Of a stretch of 57,255 bases of DNA, positions 17,733-26,049 are shown piece by piece. The DNA comes from CAZEJS01 sp964512645 (lineage in GTDB: Bacteria; Actinomycetota; Geothermincolia; Fen-727; Anoxymicrobiaceae). Within the stretch, counting starts at the first letter, position 1. The number at the start of each line of letters is the position of its first letter. The DNA lies in NCBI GenBank assembly GCA_964512645.1, contig CAZEJS010000018.1, positions 1 to 57,255 on the forward strand. Direction: 5' to 3'. The notes below the pieces were generated by a model. That model did not search any database. It was not told where the DNA came from and was given only the letters and a program-made list of their open reading frames with translations. Made by a program: the position numbers and the translations under genes.

Positions 17733-19097
17733 TCATTCTTCCTCCACGGGCGAGGAGCCCGCGCCCCGCTCTTCCGGTTCTTCCCGCGAGAGCGCGTCCG
17801 GCTCCAGGGGCCCCGCTCCCGCGGCGGAACACTCGGGCAGGTACTCGAAGGTCTTCCCGGCGATCTCGACCTCCTCGCCCCCGCGGGCCCCATGACGGGC
17901 CAGCAACTCCTCGACCCCCAAAGCCTTCAGCCTGCGAACCATGTGAGCCCTGGCTTCGTCGTTGTTCCAGTCGGTCATCCTCACCAGTCGCTCGACGCGC
18001 CCACCGCTCACTACGAAGCGCCCGTCGAAAGAGGAAACGTCGATGGCGTCGTCCGCGGGCGACGGCTGAAACACGACGCCCTCTCCTGTCTGCATCCCCT
18101 CGGCCCTGGCCTCGTCAACGAGTTCGCCCAGCCTCTCTATCAGTTCGCGCACCCCCTGCCCGGTCACCGCGCTTATCTTCAGGAGGTCCAGGCCGCGGCG
18201 CCGGCATTCCGCCCGCAGCGCGTCGAGCTCCTCCTCACAGGGCGACAGGTCCATCTTGTTCGCCGCGGCGAGCCTCCTCCTCTCGAGCAGGGCCGGGCTG
18301 TACCCCCCTATCTCCCGCTCGAGCACCACCAGGTCATCCACCGGGCGCCTGCCGCTCATCGGCGACATGTCGATAAGATAGAGCACGACAGCGGTCCTCT
18401 CGATGTGACGCAGGAAGGCGATGCCCATCCCCCTCCCCTCGCTGGCGCCCTCTATCAGGCCGGGGACGTCTGTCACAATGAAATCCGTATTCTCCCTGAC
18501 CACTACGCCGAGGTTGGGTTCCACGGTGGTGAACGGGTAGTCGGCAATCCTGGGCCTGGCCCGCGAGATTCGCGAGACGAGACTCGACTTGCCCGCATTG
18601 GGGAAGCCCACTATGGCCGCGTCCGCCACCAGCTTCAACTCCAGCTTCACCTTGCGCGCCTCGCCCGGCTCGCCTTTCTCCGCGAACCGCGGCAGTGGCC
18701 CGGCTTCGTTTACCAGCGCCGCGTTGCCCCGGCCGCCCCTGCCGCCCCGCGCGGCAACGAACCGCTGGCCCGGCTCCACGAGGTCTGCTATCACGCGCCC
18801 CTCGCCGTCACGCACCACCGTGCCCGGCGGCACCATGACCACCGTGTCGACTCCACGAGCGCCCTTCTTGTCTTTCGAGCCGCCCCTGGACCCCTTCCCG
18901 GCTCCGTACTTCCGGCGCCGCGAAAGCTCCACCAGGGTCCTCACACTGTTGCTGGCCTCCAGGACCACCGAACCGCCCGGGCCCCCGCCGCCCCCGTCAG
19001 GCCCGCCGTGAGGTCGGTACTTCTCGCGCAGGAACGAAGCGCAGCCGTCTCCACCGCGCCCTCCTTCCACGAAAACCTCGGCCTCGTCAATGAACAT
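17733..19097 (-). CDS. obg: Obg GTPase (50S ribosome assembly / CgtA)
   Basis: Essential ribosome-associated GTPase of 454 aa. The glycine-rich Obg fold (1-158) contains GGRGGDGCASFLREKYRPHGGP and PGTVV motifs. The G domain has G1 GFPNAGKSS, switch II DVPGLIEGAS, and NKMD (AANKMDL). A C-terminal OCT domain (about 345-425) and an acidic tail follow. It acts in 50S maturation and stringent-response signalling. The L21-L27-Obg order is a common bacterial arrangement, here interrupted by a receiver protein gene. Translationally close to proB. Confidence 0.96.
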   Translation of the reverse strand: MFIDEAEVFVEGGRGGDGCASFLREKYRPHGGPDGGGGGPGGSVVLEASNSVRTLVELSRRRKYGAGKGSRGGSKDKKGARGVDTVVMVPPGTVVRDGEGRVIADLVEPGQRFVAARGGRGGRGNAALVNEAGPLPRFAEKGEPGEARKVKLELKLVADAAIVGFPNAGKSSLVSRISRARPRIADYPFTTVEPNLGVVVRENTDFIVTDVPGLIEGASEGRGMGIAFLRHIERTAVVLYLIDMSPMSGRRPVDDLVVLEREIGGYSPALLERRRLAAANKMDLSPCEEELDALRAECRRRGLDLLKISAVTGQGVRELIERLGELVDEARAEGMQTGEGVVFQPSPADDAIDVSSFDGRFVVSGGRVERLVRMTDWNNDEARAHMVRRLKALGVEELLARHGARGGEEVEIAGKTFEYLPECSAAGAGPLEPDALSREEPEERGAGSSPVEEE

Positions 19098-19148
19098 GGA
19101 ATCGCACGCTTTCGGTCGGCTGGGGTCGGACCGGGAAACCGGCCTGAG

Positions 19149-19607
19149 TTACGGGTCCTGGCGCGGCCGCGAAAGGCTGCGCAGGACTTCCAGTTTCTCT
19201 TTCTGCTTCCGGCGGCGCTCCAGCCTCTCGTCGTAGCTGCGGTCGAGCACCATCTTGATGACCTCGACGAGCAGGAGCGGGTTGAACGGCTTGATGACGT
19301 ACTCGTCGGCGCCCAGTTCCCACCCCCTGATGACATCGCTGTCCTGTGTCTTGGCGGTTACGAGGATGACCGGCATCTCCTGGGTCTCGGAGCTGCCCCT
19401 TATGCGCCTCAGCACCTCCCAGCCGTCGACCCCGGGCATCATGATGTCGAGCACGACCAGGTCCAGGGACTCTTCAGACAGGACATCGAGGGCCTGCTCG
19501 CCGGACGTGGCCTCGATCACGGAGTAGTTGTTGAGCTTCAGGTTTACGTTGATGAGCTTGACCATGGTAGGGTCGTCATCAACCACAAGTATCTTGCGTT
19601 TGCTCAC
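19149..19607 (-). CDS. single-domain response regulator (receiver only)
   Basis: 152-aa protein with one CheY-like receiver domain: ILVVDDDP acidic pocket, phospho-acceptor Asp in LVVLDIMMPG (residue 54), Thr in VILVTAK (84) and Lys in YVIKPF (106). The remaining 40 residues are a charged helix (RSYDERLERRRKQKEKLEVLR) with no DNA-binding or enzymatic domain, so output is probably by protein-protein contact. No histidine kinase is nearby. I chose the GTG opening SKRKILVVDDD, with GGTGGGAG eight nt upstream; a GTG five codons earlier is possible. It sits between obg and rpmA with its own candidate promoter. Confidence 0.9.
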   Translation of the reverse strand: MSKRKILVVDDDPTMVKLINVNLKLNNYSVIEATSGEQALDVLSEESLDLVVLDIMMPGVDGWEVLRRIRGSSETQEMPVILVTAKTQDSDVIRGWELGADEYVIKPFNPLLLVEVIKMVLDRSYDERLERRRKQKEKLEVLRSLSRPRQDP

Positions 19608-19648
19608 TTCGGACGCTCCCACCGGGTAGCTCGGAACCGCCTGTCTCC

Positions 19649-19678
19649 ATTATACGCCGGGCGCCCCTGGGCGGTCAG
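19649..19678 (-). promoter_or_regulatory. promoter of the response regulator (and obg-proBA)
   Basis: Minus strand CTGACC (19673-19678), 18-nt spacer, TATAAT (19649-19654). The perfect -10 lies in a short GC-rich gap between rpmA and the receiver gene, about 42 nt before its start. Confidence 0.55.
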
Positions 19679-19693
19679 CCCGGCGGGCGCCGC

Positions 19694-19957
19694 TCATTCG
19701 GGAGCGGTCTCGGGCACTACGCTGACGACGGACCTGTTGCCCCTGGTCTCGTATTTCACGATGCCGTCGGTCCTGGCGAAAATAGTGTAATCCCTGCCAA
19801 GCCCCACGTTCTCGCCTGGCTTGATCTTCGTACCGCACTGCCGCACTATGATATTGCCTCCGCGCACGCGCTCGCCGCCGAACTTCTTGGCCCCAAGGCG
19901 CTTGGACTGGCTGTCGCGCCCGTTCTTCGAACTCCCTACACCCTTCTTGCTGGACAT
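19694..19957 (-). CDS. rpmA: 50S ribosomal protein L27
   Basis: 87-aa ribosomal protein near the peptidyl-transferase centre. The family pattern KKGVGSSKNGRDSQSKRLG, FGGERVRGGNIIVRQ and GTKIKPGENVG is complete. The Met-Ser-Ser-Lys start lacks the protease-cleaved N-terminal extension typical of Firmicutes and mycoplasmas, a useful taxonomic hint. ATG behind GGAGGTG. Follows rplU by 15 nt. Confidence 0.97.
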   Translation of the reverse strand: MSSKKGVGSSKNGRDSQSKRLGAKKFGGERVRGGNIIVRQCGTKIKPGENVGLGRDYTIFARTDGIVKYETRGNRSVVSVVPETAPE

Positions 19958-19972
19958 CTACCGCACACCTCC

Positions 19973-20341
19973 TCAGGCGCCCTCAGCGGGGGCTTCCGGC
20001 TTGCCTGCCGCCTTCCTGGGAGCGCTCTTTCTCACGATTATATCCTCGATCCTCAAGCGGGTAAGCTGCTGCTTGTGTCCCCTTTTTCGCCGGTAGCCTT
20101 TCTTCGGCTTGTATTTGTAGACGACCAGCTTCTTGCTCCTGCCCTGGCCCACGACCTTCGCCGCGACCTTGACCCTGGCGAGCTCCCTTGGGTTGACGAT
20201 GGCCTTCTCGCCGTCGTGGAAGAGCACTACGTCCTCGAAACTGTGCTTCTTTCCCTCTGGAACGTCGAGTTTCTCGACTGTTATCAGGTCGCCGGGGGCG
20301 ACCCGGTACTGCTTCGAACCGGTCCGTATGACTGCGTACAT
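19973..20341 (-). CDS. rplU: 50S ribosomal protein L21
   Basis: 122-aa ribosomal protein binding 23S rRNA: YAVIRTGSKQYRV start, KVVGQGRSKKLVVYKYKPKKGYRRKRGHKQ core and RIEDI end. An Ala/Pro/Lys tail follows. Three initiation codons in a row occur (TTG ATG ATG); the last ATG gives the family's MYAVI start and lies six nt behind AGGAG, so it is preferred. Promoter at 20372-20400. Confidence 0.96.
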   Translation of the reverse strand: MYAVIRTGSKQYRVAPGDLITVEKLDVPEGKKHSFEDVVLFHDGEKAIVNPRELARVKVAAKVVGQGRSKKLVVYKYKPKKGYRRKRGHKQQLTRLRIEDIIVRKSAPRKAAGKPEAPAEGA

Positions 20342-20371
20342 CATCAACTCCTGCGGCTAAACGATTTATGC

Positions 20372-20400
20372 ATTATACACATTAGCGGGTTCCCTTTCGA
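20372..20400 (-). promoter_or_regulatory. rplU-rpmA promoter
   Basis: Minus strand TCGAAA (20395-20400), 17-nt spacer and TATAAT (20372-20377), about 31 nt before the rplU start. The leader is too short for an autoregulatory L21 leader structure. A GGCAAGA/TCTTGCC hairpin lies further upstream, near the rng end (about 20440-20462), without a U-tract. Confidence 0.7.
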
Positions 20401-20503
20401 GCGCGTCAGCCTGCGACTCCGCTCAATTCCCCGGACGGGCAAGACCTGTCCTCTTGCCTGTCAAGGTCCTGCAGCCACGCTGCGCACGCGCCGGAGGCCC
20501 GGC

Positions 20504-21754
20504 TCAGTCCCCGCCCCCGTCGAACAACAGGCCGCGCCCCTCACACCTGGGACAGGCGCGCCCCAGGGTACCGGCCAGCCCCTCGGTGACGTTCTTCCTC
20601 GTCATCTCCACGAGCCCGAGGCTCGACAGGGTCACCACCTGTGTCTTGGTCCTGTCTCGTTCCAGCTCGGCCTCGAGCTTCTCGAGGACCTTCGCCCTGT
20701 TGTCCGGGTTCTCCATGTCGATGAAGTCGATCACGATTATGCCGCCGATGTCCCGCAGGCGCAGCTGTCGCACCACTTCGACCGCCGCCTCCAGGTTGGT
20801 CTTGAGGACGGTGTCCTCGAGGCTCTTCTTCCCGGTATAGGAGCCGGTGTTCACATCGATGGCGGTGAGGGCTTCCGCTTCGTCGATGACTATGTGGCCC
20901 CCCGAGGGCATGCTGACCTTGCGCCTCAAAGCGGCCTCTATCGCCCTGTCGACTCCGAACTTGTGAAAAAGAGGCTCTTTCTCCTTGTAATGCTGCACCC
21001 TGTCGAGCAGGTCCGGGGCGTTCCGGTTGAGATAGTCCCTGATGCGACCGAACTCGGTCTTGTTGTCCACGTAGACGGTTTTAAAATCGCGCGTCAGGAC
21101 GTCCCTGATGACGCGCACCGCGAGGTCCGGCTCCTTGAACACGAGCTGGGGAGGCTTCGCCGAGGCGATCTTCTCCCGGGTCTCCTGCCACAGCTTCACG
21201 AGGTTGTCCACGTCTCGCTGGAGGTCCTTCTTTCGCGCTTTCTGGGCTGCGGTCCTTATGATCGTGCTGCCCTCGTCGCGCTTGATTTCCTTCTGGAGCT
21301 TACGGAGCCTCTCGCGCTCGCGCTCGGGCAGCTTGCGGCTTACCCCCGATCGCTTGGACTGCGGCATGTAGACCATCAGGCGTCCCGGAAGGCTGAGGTA
21401 GGTCGTCAGCCTCGCGCCCTTGTTGCCCATGGGGTCCTTGGTAACCTGGACGACAATGGGGTCCCCGCCCTTGAGGGCCTTGCCGATACGGCGAGGTCTG
21501 ACGTGAGACCCGTCCTCCATCAGAACCAGGTCCTGCTGGTAGAGAAGGGCGTTCTTGCCGACCCCGATGTCCACGAAGGCGGCGCTCATCCCCGGCAGCA
21601 CGGTGGTTATCCGACCCAGGTATATATTGCCGACCACGGAGCGTTTCCTGGCGCGCTCCAGGTAGACCTCTGCGACCTCGCCATCTTCCAGAAGCGCAAG
21701 CTTGCACTTGCCTTTCTCGCAGGTGACGACGAGTTCTTTCTTGACCTTTTTCAA
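20504..21754 (-). CDS. rng: ribonuclease G/E family endoribonuclease
   Basis: 416-aa endoribonuclease acting in rRNA maturation and mRNA decay. An S1-like RNA-binding domain with RNase H-like insertion (about 1-110: VVGNIYLGRITTVLPGMSAAFVDIG) precedes the DNase I-like catalytic domain with EAEALTAIDVNTGSYTGKKS and IIVIDFIDM, the conserved Mg-binding Asp residues, then the zinc-link CPRCEGRG. It lacks the long degradosome scaffold of RNase E. The TTG at 21752-21754 overlaps the preceding stop as TTGA, with GGGGAGG upstream inside that gene. The longer frame to 21877 is not needed. Confidence 0.93.
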   Translation of the reverse strand: MKKVKKELVVTCEKGKCKLALLEDGEVAEVYLERARKRSVVGNIYLGRITTVLPGMSAAFVDIGVGKNALLYQQDLVLMEDGSHVRPRRIGKALKGGDPIVVQVTKDPMGNKGARLTTYLSLPGRLMVYMPQSKRSGVSRKLPERERERLRKLQKEIKRDEGSTIIRTAAQKARKKDLQRDVDNLVKLWQETREKIASAKPPQLVFKEPDLAVRVIRDVLTRDFKTVYVDNKTEFGRIRDYLNRNAPDLLDRVQHYKEKEPLFHKFGVDRAIEAALRRKVSMPSGGHIVIDEAEALTAIDVNTGSYTGKKSLEDTVLKTNLEAAVEVVRQLRLRDIGGIIVIDFIDMENPDNRAKVLEKLEAELERDRTKTQVVTLSSLGLVEMTRKNVTEGLAGTLGRACPRCEGRGLLFDGGGD

Positions 21755-22512
21755 TAAAACCCTCCCCTTGCTCCCCTGCGGGCCGCCATCGATCCACGCC
21801 CCAGCTCCATCGGCGGGACCAGCCTGTCGCCGCGCCGGACGAACAGGCCCTTCCTGCGCACCGCCGCGCGCTCCCATGTCTCACGGGGCACTCCCGCCAG
21901 CCCGGCGACCACCTCGACCACCTCCCAGGGCTTGGTGGTGCCGGCTATCCCGTCGTCGAGCGCCATGACAAGGCCCGGGGCGCCTCCCTGTTCGCCGCGC
22001 ACGACCTCCAGCCGGTGCACGCCGGGCCTCAAGTCCACGGTCCGGGTCCTCCGCGGCTGCACGCGGACGTGGGGGATCGAATCCTTCTCGAGAAATTCTT
22101 CAGCCGCGCGCCGCAGGTCACCTTCCGCCACTCCCGGCAGCGCGACCTCGTACAGAGCCGTGTCTATCACCTTGCCGACCGGCCTGGCGTCCCCGGCCAG
22201 CAGGCGGGCTTCGCAGGCCCTGATCCCTTCCGGAAGCGCCTCGTTGAGCAGCTTCTGCGCCTCGGCGGCCGGGACGTACGACGTGAGGTTGAAGTCCACG
22301 TATTCCCCCTCGCTGGAAATGCCGATCGGCAACGGCGGCGAGAGGGAGATCTTCATGCGCGACATCTTCCGCCCGGCGTATTCGAGGGGGAGGCGCGCGC
22401 GGCGGGCGGACATCATCAATGTGCGCGAATACTCGGTATGGGAGAGGTAGCGCGCCCTTGCCTCCTTCGAGAAGCGCACCCTGAGCCTCAACGGGACATC
22501 GGCCTCATGCAT
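21751..22512 (-). CDS. DUF2344 / TIGR03936-type protein
   Basis: 253-aa protein of the family that typically follows, or is fused to, the large radical SAM protein encoded just upstream. Visible features are LRVRFSKEARARYLSHTEYSRTLMMSARRARLPLEYA at the N-terminus, then a KISLSPPLPIGISSEGEYVDF block, both hallmarks. Molecular function is not established. The gene overlaps the radical SAM gene by eight nt and the RNase G gene by four, so the three are coupled in translation. ATG start. Confidence 0.85.
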   Translation of the reverse strand: MHEADVPLRLRVRFSKEARARYLSHTEYSRTLMMSARRARLPLEYAGRKMSRMKISLSPPLPIGISSEGEYVDFNLTSYVPAAEAQKLLNEALPEGIRACEARLLAGDARPVGKVIDTALYEVALPGVAEGDLRRAAEEFLEKDSIPHVRVQPRRTRTVDLRPGVHRLEVVRGEQGGAPGLVMALDDGIAGTTKPWEVVEVVAGLAGVPRETWERAAVRRKGLFVRRGDRLVPPMELGRGSMAARRGARGGFY

Positions 22513-24364
22513 CTGTTCCCGCCCCCTTCAGGGACGGCCCGACGCCCAGGTTCCGGCAAACCCCGCAATCGGCGCACCCGGTCCAGCGGCAGTCGCCGGT
22601 CACCTCTCCCCGCGCCGCCCTGTCGTATTCCGCGCGCAGGAATTCCCTGTCGACCCCGAAATCGAGATGGTCCCACGGGAAGACCTCGTCCCCGCCCCGT
22701 TTCCGGTATAGGAAGAAGCCGGGGTCTATGCCCACGTCTCCCGCCGCGGACATCCAGCGCTGGAAATCGAAGTGCTCCGACCATGAGTCAAACCGGGCTC
22801 CCGAGGCCCAAGCTCGATGCACCAGGCGCGCGAGCCTCCTGTCGCCCCTGGCGAGCAGGCCTTCGACCGTGCTCATCTCGGGGTCGTGCCAGGAGAGGTT
22901 CACGCTTTTTGCGCGCAGCGTCCGCTTGAGAATGCCCTGCTTGCGGACTATGTCCTCGATTCCGTCCTGGGCGCACCACTGGAACGGCGTATGTGGCTTC
23001 GGCACGAACGTCGCGACGCTGACGTTGAAGGAAGGCGGCACCAGCCCTTCGGCCTTCACAGCGTCCCGCAAGGAGAACACCAGCCTCGAAATGGCGCCCA
23101 CGTCTTCATCGGTCTCGCCCGGAAGCCCGATCATGAAGTAGAGCTTTATGCGGCGGCGACCCGCGGCGACCGAGTTGACGACCGCGGCGACCATGTCCGC
23201 CTGGTCGATATCCTTGTTGATGGCTTTGCGCAGCCTTTCGGACCCGGCTTCGGGGGCGAAGGTGAGACCGCCTCGACCTCCCCGGTCGACACGGGCGGCG
23301 AGCTTCGCCGACCCGCCGTCCATCCTCAGAGAAGGCAGCGAGAGGTCTATGTGCCGGCCCTCGCACAGGTCTGTGATGCGGCCAGCGACGTCGGCTATAC
23401 GCGTGTAGTCGGTGGAGGAAAGCGAGCAGAGAGAGACCTCGTCGTAACCGGTCCCGCGCGTGAGCTCGTCGGCCATCATGACAACGCTCCCGGCGGCGCG
23501 CTCTCGAACCGGCCTCATGGTCATGCCGGCCTGGCAGAAGCGGCACCCGCGCGTGCATCCGCGGAAGATCTCGATGTTCACCCGGTCGTGAACGGCCTCG
23601 CAGAACGGCACGAGGGGTTCCCTTGGGAAAAGCCACGCATCGGGGTCGTCGACCCTCTTCGTTACCCGCGCGGGCGCTCCCTCCCCCGGAACCGTCGCCA
23701 GGAGCGCACCATCCTCGTTGTACTCGGGAGTGTAACAGGAAGGCCGGTACACGCCGCCTATCCGCGAAGCACGGTCGAGCAGTTCGGCGCGGTCCCATCC
23801 ACGTTCTTTGCCCTGTTCGAGCAGGAGCACGATGTCGGTGACCGCCTGTTCCCCGTCGCCCAGCACGAAGAGGTCGAAGAACTCGGCCAGGGGCTCCGGG
23901 TTGGCGGTACCGCATCCACCCCCAACCACCAGTGGCCCGACGGTTCGTTCGTCCGACCGCAACGGGAGGCCGGCCAGGTCGATGAGATTGAGGATGTTCG
24001 TGTAGGTGAGCTCGTGAGGTATGGAGATGCCGAAAAGGTCGCAGTCCCGCACCGGCCTGTGGGTCTCCAGCGTGAACAGGGGAATGCCCGAAGCCCTCAT
24101 CGCGGCTTCCATGTCCGTCCATGGAGAGTATGCCCGTTCCGCGCTGGCCCCTTCGATGGCGTTCACGACCTCACGCAGGATCGCCAGGCCAAGGTTGCTG
24201 GTCCCTATCTCGTAAACGTCGGGATATGCGAAGACTACCCTGGTGCCGCTTTCCGGGATCTCCGTGGAGTTCCATTCCCCGCCCATGTAGCGGCTAGGCC
24301 GCCCCACGCGCAGAAGCAATGGCTGGATCGCCGGCCAGAGACTGCCGTTGTCATCGATATTCAA
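22505..24364 (-). CDS. TIGR03960-family radical SAM protein
   Basis: 619-aa iron-sulfur enzyme. An N-terminal B12-binding-like Rossmann region (about 1-190, with VVFAYPDVYEIGTSNLG and PLVVGGGCGTANPEPLAEFFD) precedes a radical SAM core whose cluster motif is FRGCTRGCRFCQAGM (CxxxCxxC), followed by TFAPEAGSERLRKAINK and YFMIGLPGETDEDV. The C-terminus has a second Cys cluster (CRWTGCADCGVC) that could bind metal or another cluster. Substrate is unknown; the linkage to DUF2344, RNase G, L21 and L27 recurs in bacteria and suggests an RNA or ribosome modification role, an inference. The TTG start has AAGGTGA seven nt upstream. Confidence 0.9.
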   Translation of the reverse strand: MNIDDNGSLWPAIQPLLLRVGRPSRYMGGEWNSTEIPESGTRVVFAYPDVYEIGTSNLGLAILREVVNAIEGASAERAYSPWTDMEAAMRASGIPLFTLETHRPVRDCDLFGISIPHELTYTNILNLIDLAGLPLRSDERTVGPLVVGGGCGTANPEPLAEFFDLFVLGDGEQAVTDIVLLLEQGKERGWDRAELLDRASRIGGVYRPSCYTPEYNEDGALLATVPGEGAPARVTKRVDDPDAWLFPREPLVPFCEAVHDRVNIEIFRGCTRGCRFCQAGMTMRPVRERAAGSVVMMADELTRGTGYDEVSLCSLSSTDYTRIADVAGRITDLCEGRHIDLSLPSLRMDGGSAKLAARVDRGGRGGLTFAPEAGSERLRKAINKDIDQADMVAAVVNSVAAGRRRIKLYFMIGLPGETDEDVGAISRLVFSLRDAVKAEGLVPPSFNVSVATFVPKPHTPFQWCAQDGIEDIVRKQGILKRTLRAKSVNLSWHDPEMSTVEGLLARGDRRLARLVHRAWASGARFDSWSEHFDFQRWMSAAGDVGIDPGFFLYRKRGGDEVFPWDHLDFGVDREFLRAEYDRAARGEVTGDCRWTGCADCGVCRNLGVGPSLKGAGTDA

Positions 24365-24443
24365 ATCCGTGTCACCTTACCGGGTGCATTATTAAAGCGC
24401 GACCTCGCGGCCGCGCGTGAATACCAAACCGCTCCGCAATCAC

Positions 24444-24452
24444 ATTATACCA
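24444..24452 (-). promoter_or_regulatory. extended -10 promoter of the radical SAM operon
   Basis: Minus strand TGGTATAAT is a perfect extended -10 (TGnTATAAT), about 80 nt before the radical SAM start. No -35 is recognisable, as often with extended -10 promoters. It probably drives radical SAM, DUF2344 and rng. Confidence 0.6.
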
Positions 24453-24517
24453 GCAGGGCCACCCCGCCGCTCCGCCGGCTTCGCCGACCCCGGGATGCGG
24501 CGTGCAAGGAACAGGTC

Positions 24518-25606
24518 TCAGCGGTTCCTGAGAAACGAGGGGATATCGACCGGTTCGGGCTCGGTGACGACTTTGCGTGGCCGCCCGGCCTCCCGCCCGG
24601 AGCGCGGCGCGGCGCGTTCCACCGCGCGTGCGGAGATCTGGCTCTGACGCGCGTTCTCCCTGAAGCCTGAAGCCACGACGGTGACTTTGACGTGGTTGGT
24701 CAGGGCCTGGTCCACGACAGCCCCGAAAATCATGCTGGCCTCAGGGTCGACGGCCCGGGCCACTACCTCCGCGACCTCGTTCACCTCGTAGAGGGCCAGG
24801 TCTCCCCCGCCGGAGATGTTGAGAAGGACACGGGTGGCCCCGTCTATGCTCGACTCCAGCAGGGGGCTGTCTATGGCGTTGATGGCCGCCTGCCTGGCAC
24901 GGTCCTCGCCCGTCGCGTGCCCTATGCCGATGAGCGCCGTCCCGGAGCCCTCGAGCACTTCGCGGACGTCGGCGAAATCGACGTTTATCTCCCCCGCTTC
25001 CGTGATTATCTCGGTGATAGCCTGCACCCCCTGGCGCAGGACGTCGTCGGCCAGCCTGAAGGCCTCGACCACGGGTATGCTGTCCGCCACATCGAGAAGC
25101 CTGTCGTTGGGCACTACTATGAGGGTGTCCACGTTCTCCTTCAGCCTGTCTATGCCCCCCTCGGCCTGGTCGCCTCTCTTGCGCCCTTCGAAGGTGAACG
25201 GCCTCGTGACCACCCCTACGGTGAGGGCGCCAGTCTCCTTCGCCAGGCGCGCGACCACGGGCGCGGCCCCGGTGCCGGTGCCACCGCCCTTCCCGGCGGT
25301 CACGAATATGAGGTCGGCTCCCTTGACAGCCTCCCTGATTTCGTCGGCGCTGATCTCGGCTGCTTCCTCACCCACGGCGGGGTCGTTGCCGGCCCCCAGC
25401 CCCTGCGTCATGTCACCGCCGATAGCGATGCGGACGTCGGCGTGGCAACCTCTCAAAGCCTGAGCGTCGGTGTTGAGCCCGATGAACTCCACTCCTTGAA
25501 GCCCGGCTTCCATCATCCTGTTGATGGCGTTGTTGCCGCCGCCTCCGACGCCTATGACCTTCATCACCGCGATGAACGTTCTGGGCCGGTTCCCGGTTTC
25601 TTCCAT
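24518..25606 (-). CDS. ftsZ: cell division protein FtsZ, paralogue 1
   Basis: 362-aa tubulin homologue of the Z ring. The GTP-binding fold is intact: VIGVGGGGNNAINRM, the tubulin signature GKGGGTGTGAAPVV and the T7 catalytic loop NVDFADV. The C-terminal linker is basic and short, ending DIPSFLRNR, the conserved peptide that recruits membrane anchors. Compared with standard FtsZ and with its neighbour it departs in the segment EIITEAGEINVDFAD, where PGLIN is normal. ATG at 25604-25606 has AAGGA five nt upstream; earlier in-frame codons lack a site. It lies 443 nt downstream of the second ftsZ, outside the tightly overlapping dcw genes. Both copies look functional. Confidence 0.95.
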   Translation of the reverse strand: MEETGNRPRTFIAVMKVIGVGGGGNNAINRMMEAGLQGVEFIGLNTDAQALRGCHADVRIAIGGDMTQGLGAGNDPAVGEEAAEISADEIREAVKGADLIFVTAGKGGGTGTGAAPVVARLAKETGALTVGVVTRPFTFEGRKRGDQAEGGIDRLKENVDTLIVVPNDRLLDVADSIPVVEAFRLADDVLRQGVQAITEIITEAGEINVDFADVREVLEGSGTALIGIGHATGEDRARQAAINAIDSPLLESSIDGATRVLLNISGGGDLALYEVNEVAEVVARAVDPEASMIFGAVVDQALTNHVKVTVVASGFRENARQSQISARAVERAAPRSGREAGRPRKVVTEPEPVDIPSFLRNR

Positions 25607-26049
25607 CGTATCCTTTCGAATTCTCTGCCTGACGTGCACGCGCGGCCGAGACATCGGGACGGTACGATTCCGTTCCACCGTCAGGGCCTGCCGCATACTA
25701 TCAAACGGCACCGCGATGCGCCAGTTTTCGCAAGCCTCGTCCGGTGACTTGTGACGCGCTCCCCGTCAGAGCCTACCGTGCGGCAACGGAAACCGTAGTC
25801 CTTCCTTCATGCAACTGCTGATTCCCGCACCTCTTTCCCGACCCCCGCTGCGCAGATGGCTCAACGAAAATCAGTCTCGGAACACTTCTGTCGGTTCCAT
25901 TAGGGAGGGCATTGATTCGGGGAGCGTTTACGTTGCGGGCAATACGTTTCCCGGTGCGCGACCGCTCAATAAAAGGAAAGAAAAACAGAAATTGTGCGAC
26001 GCCAGTAGTGGCTAACCATCAAGTAATAGCTAAACTCTCACTTCAGGGT
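25607..26049. other. 443-nt intergenic region between the two ftsZ genes
   Basis: No convincing gene is seen here. Directly at the end of the upstream ftsZ a perfect stem GCTAAAC/GTTTAGC (26029-26054) includes its stop codon, but no U-tract follows closely; a pyrimidine-rich stretch lies near 25967-25992. A TAGTAT -10-like site near 25696-25701 with a poor -35 (CTGGCG) could start ftsZ paralogue 1 transcripts. The region is less GC-rich than its flanks in its distal half. Its length is notable in a cluster whose other genes overlap or nearly touch. Confidence 0.5.
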
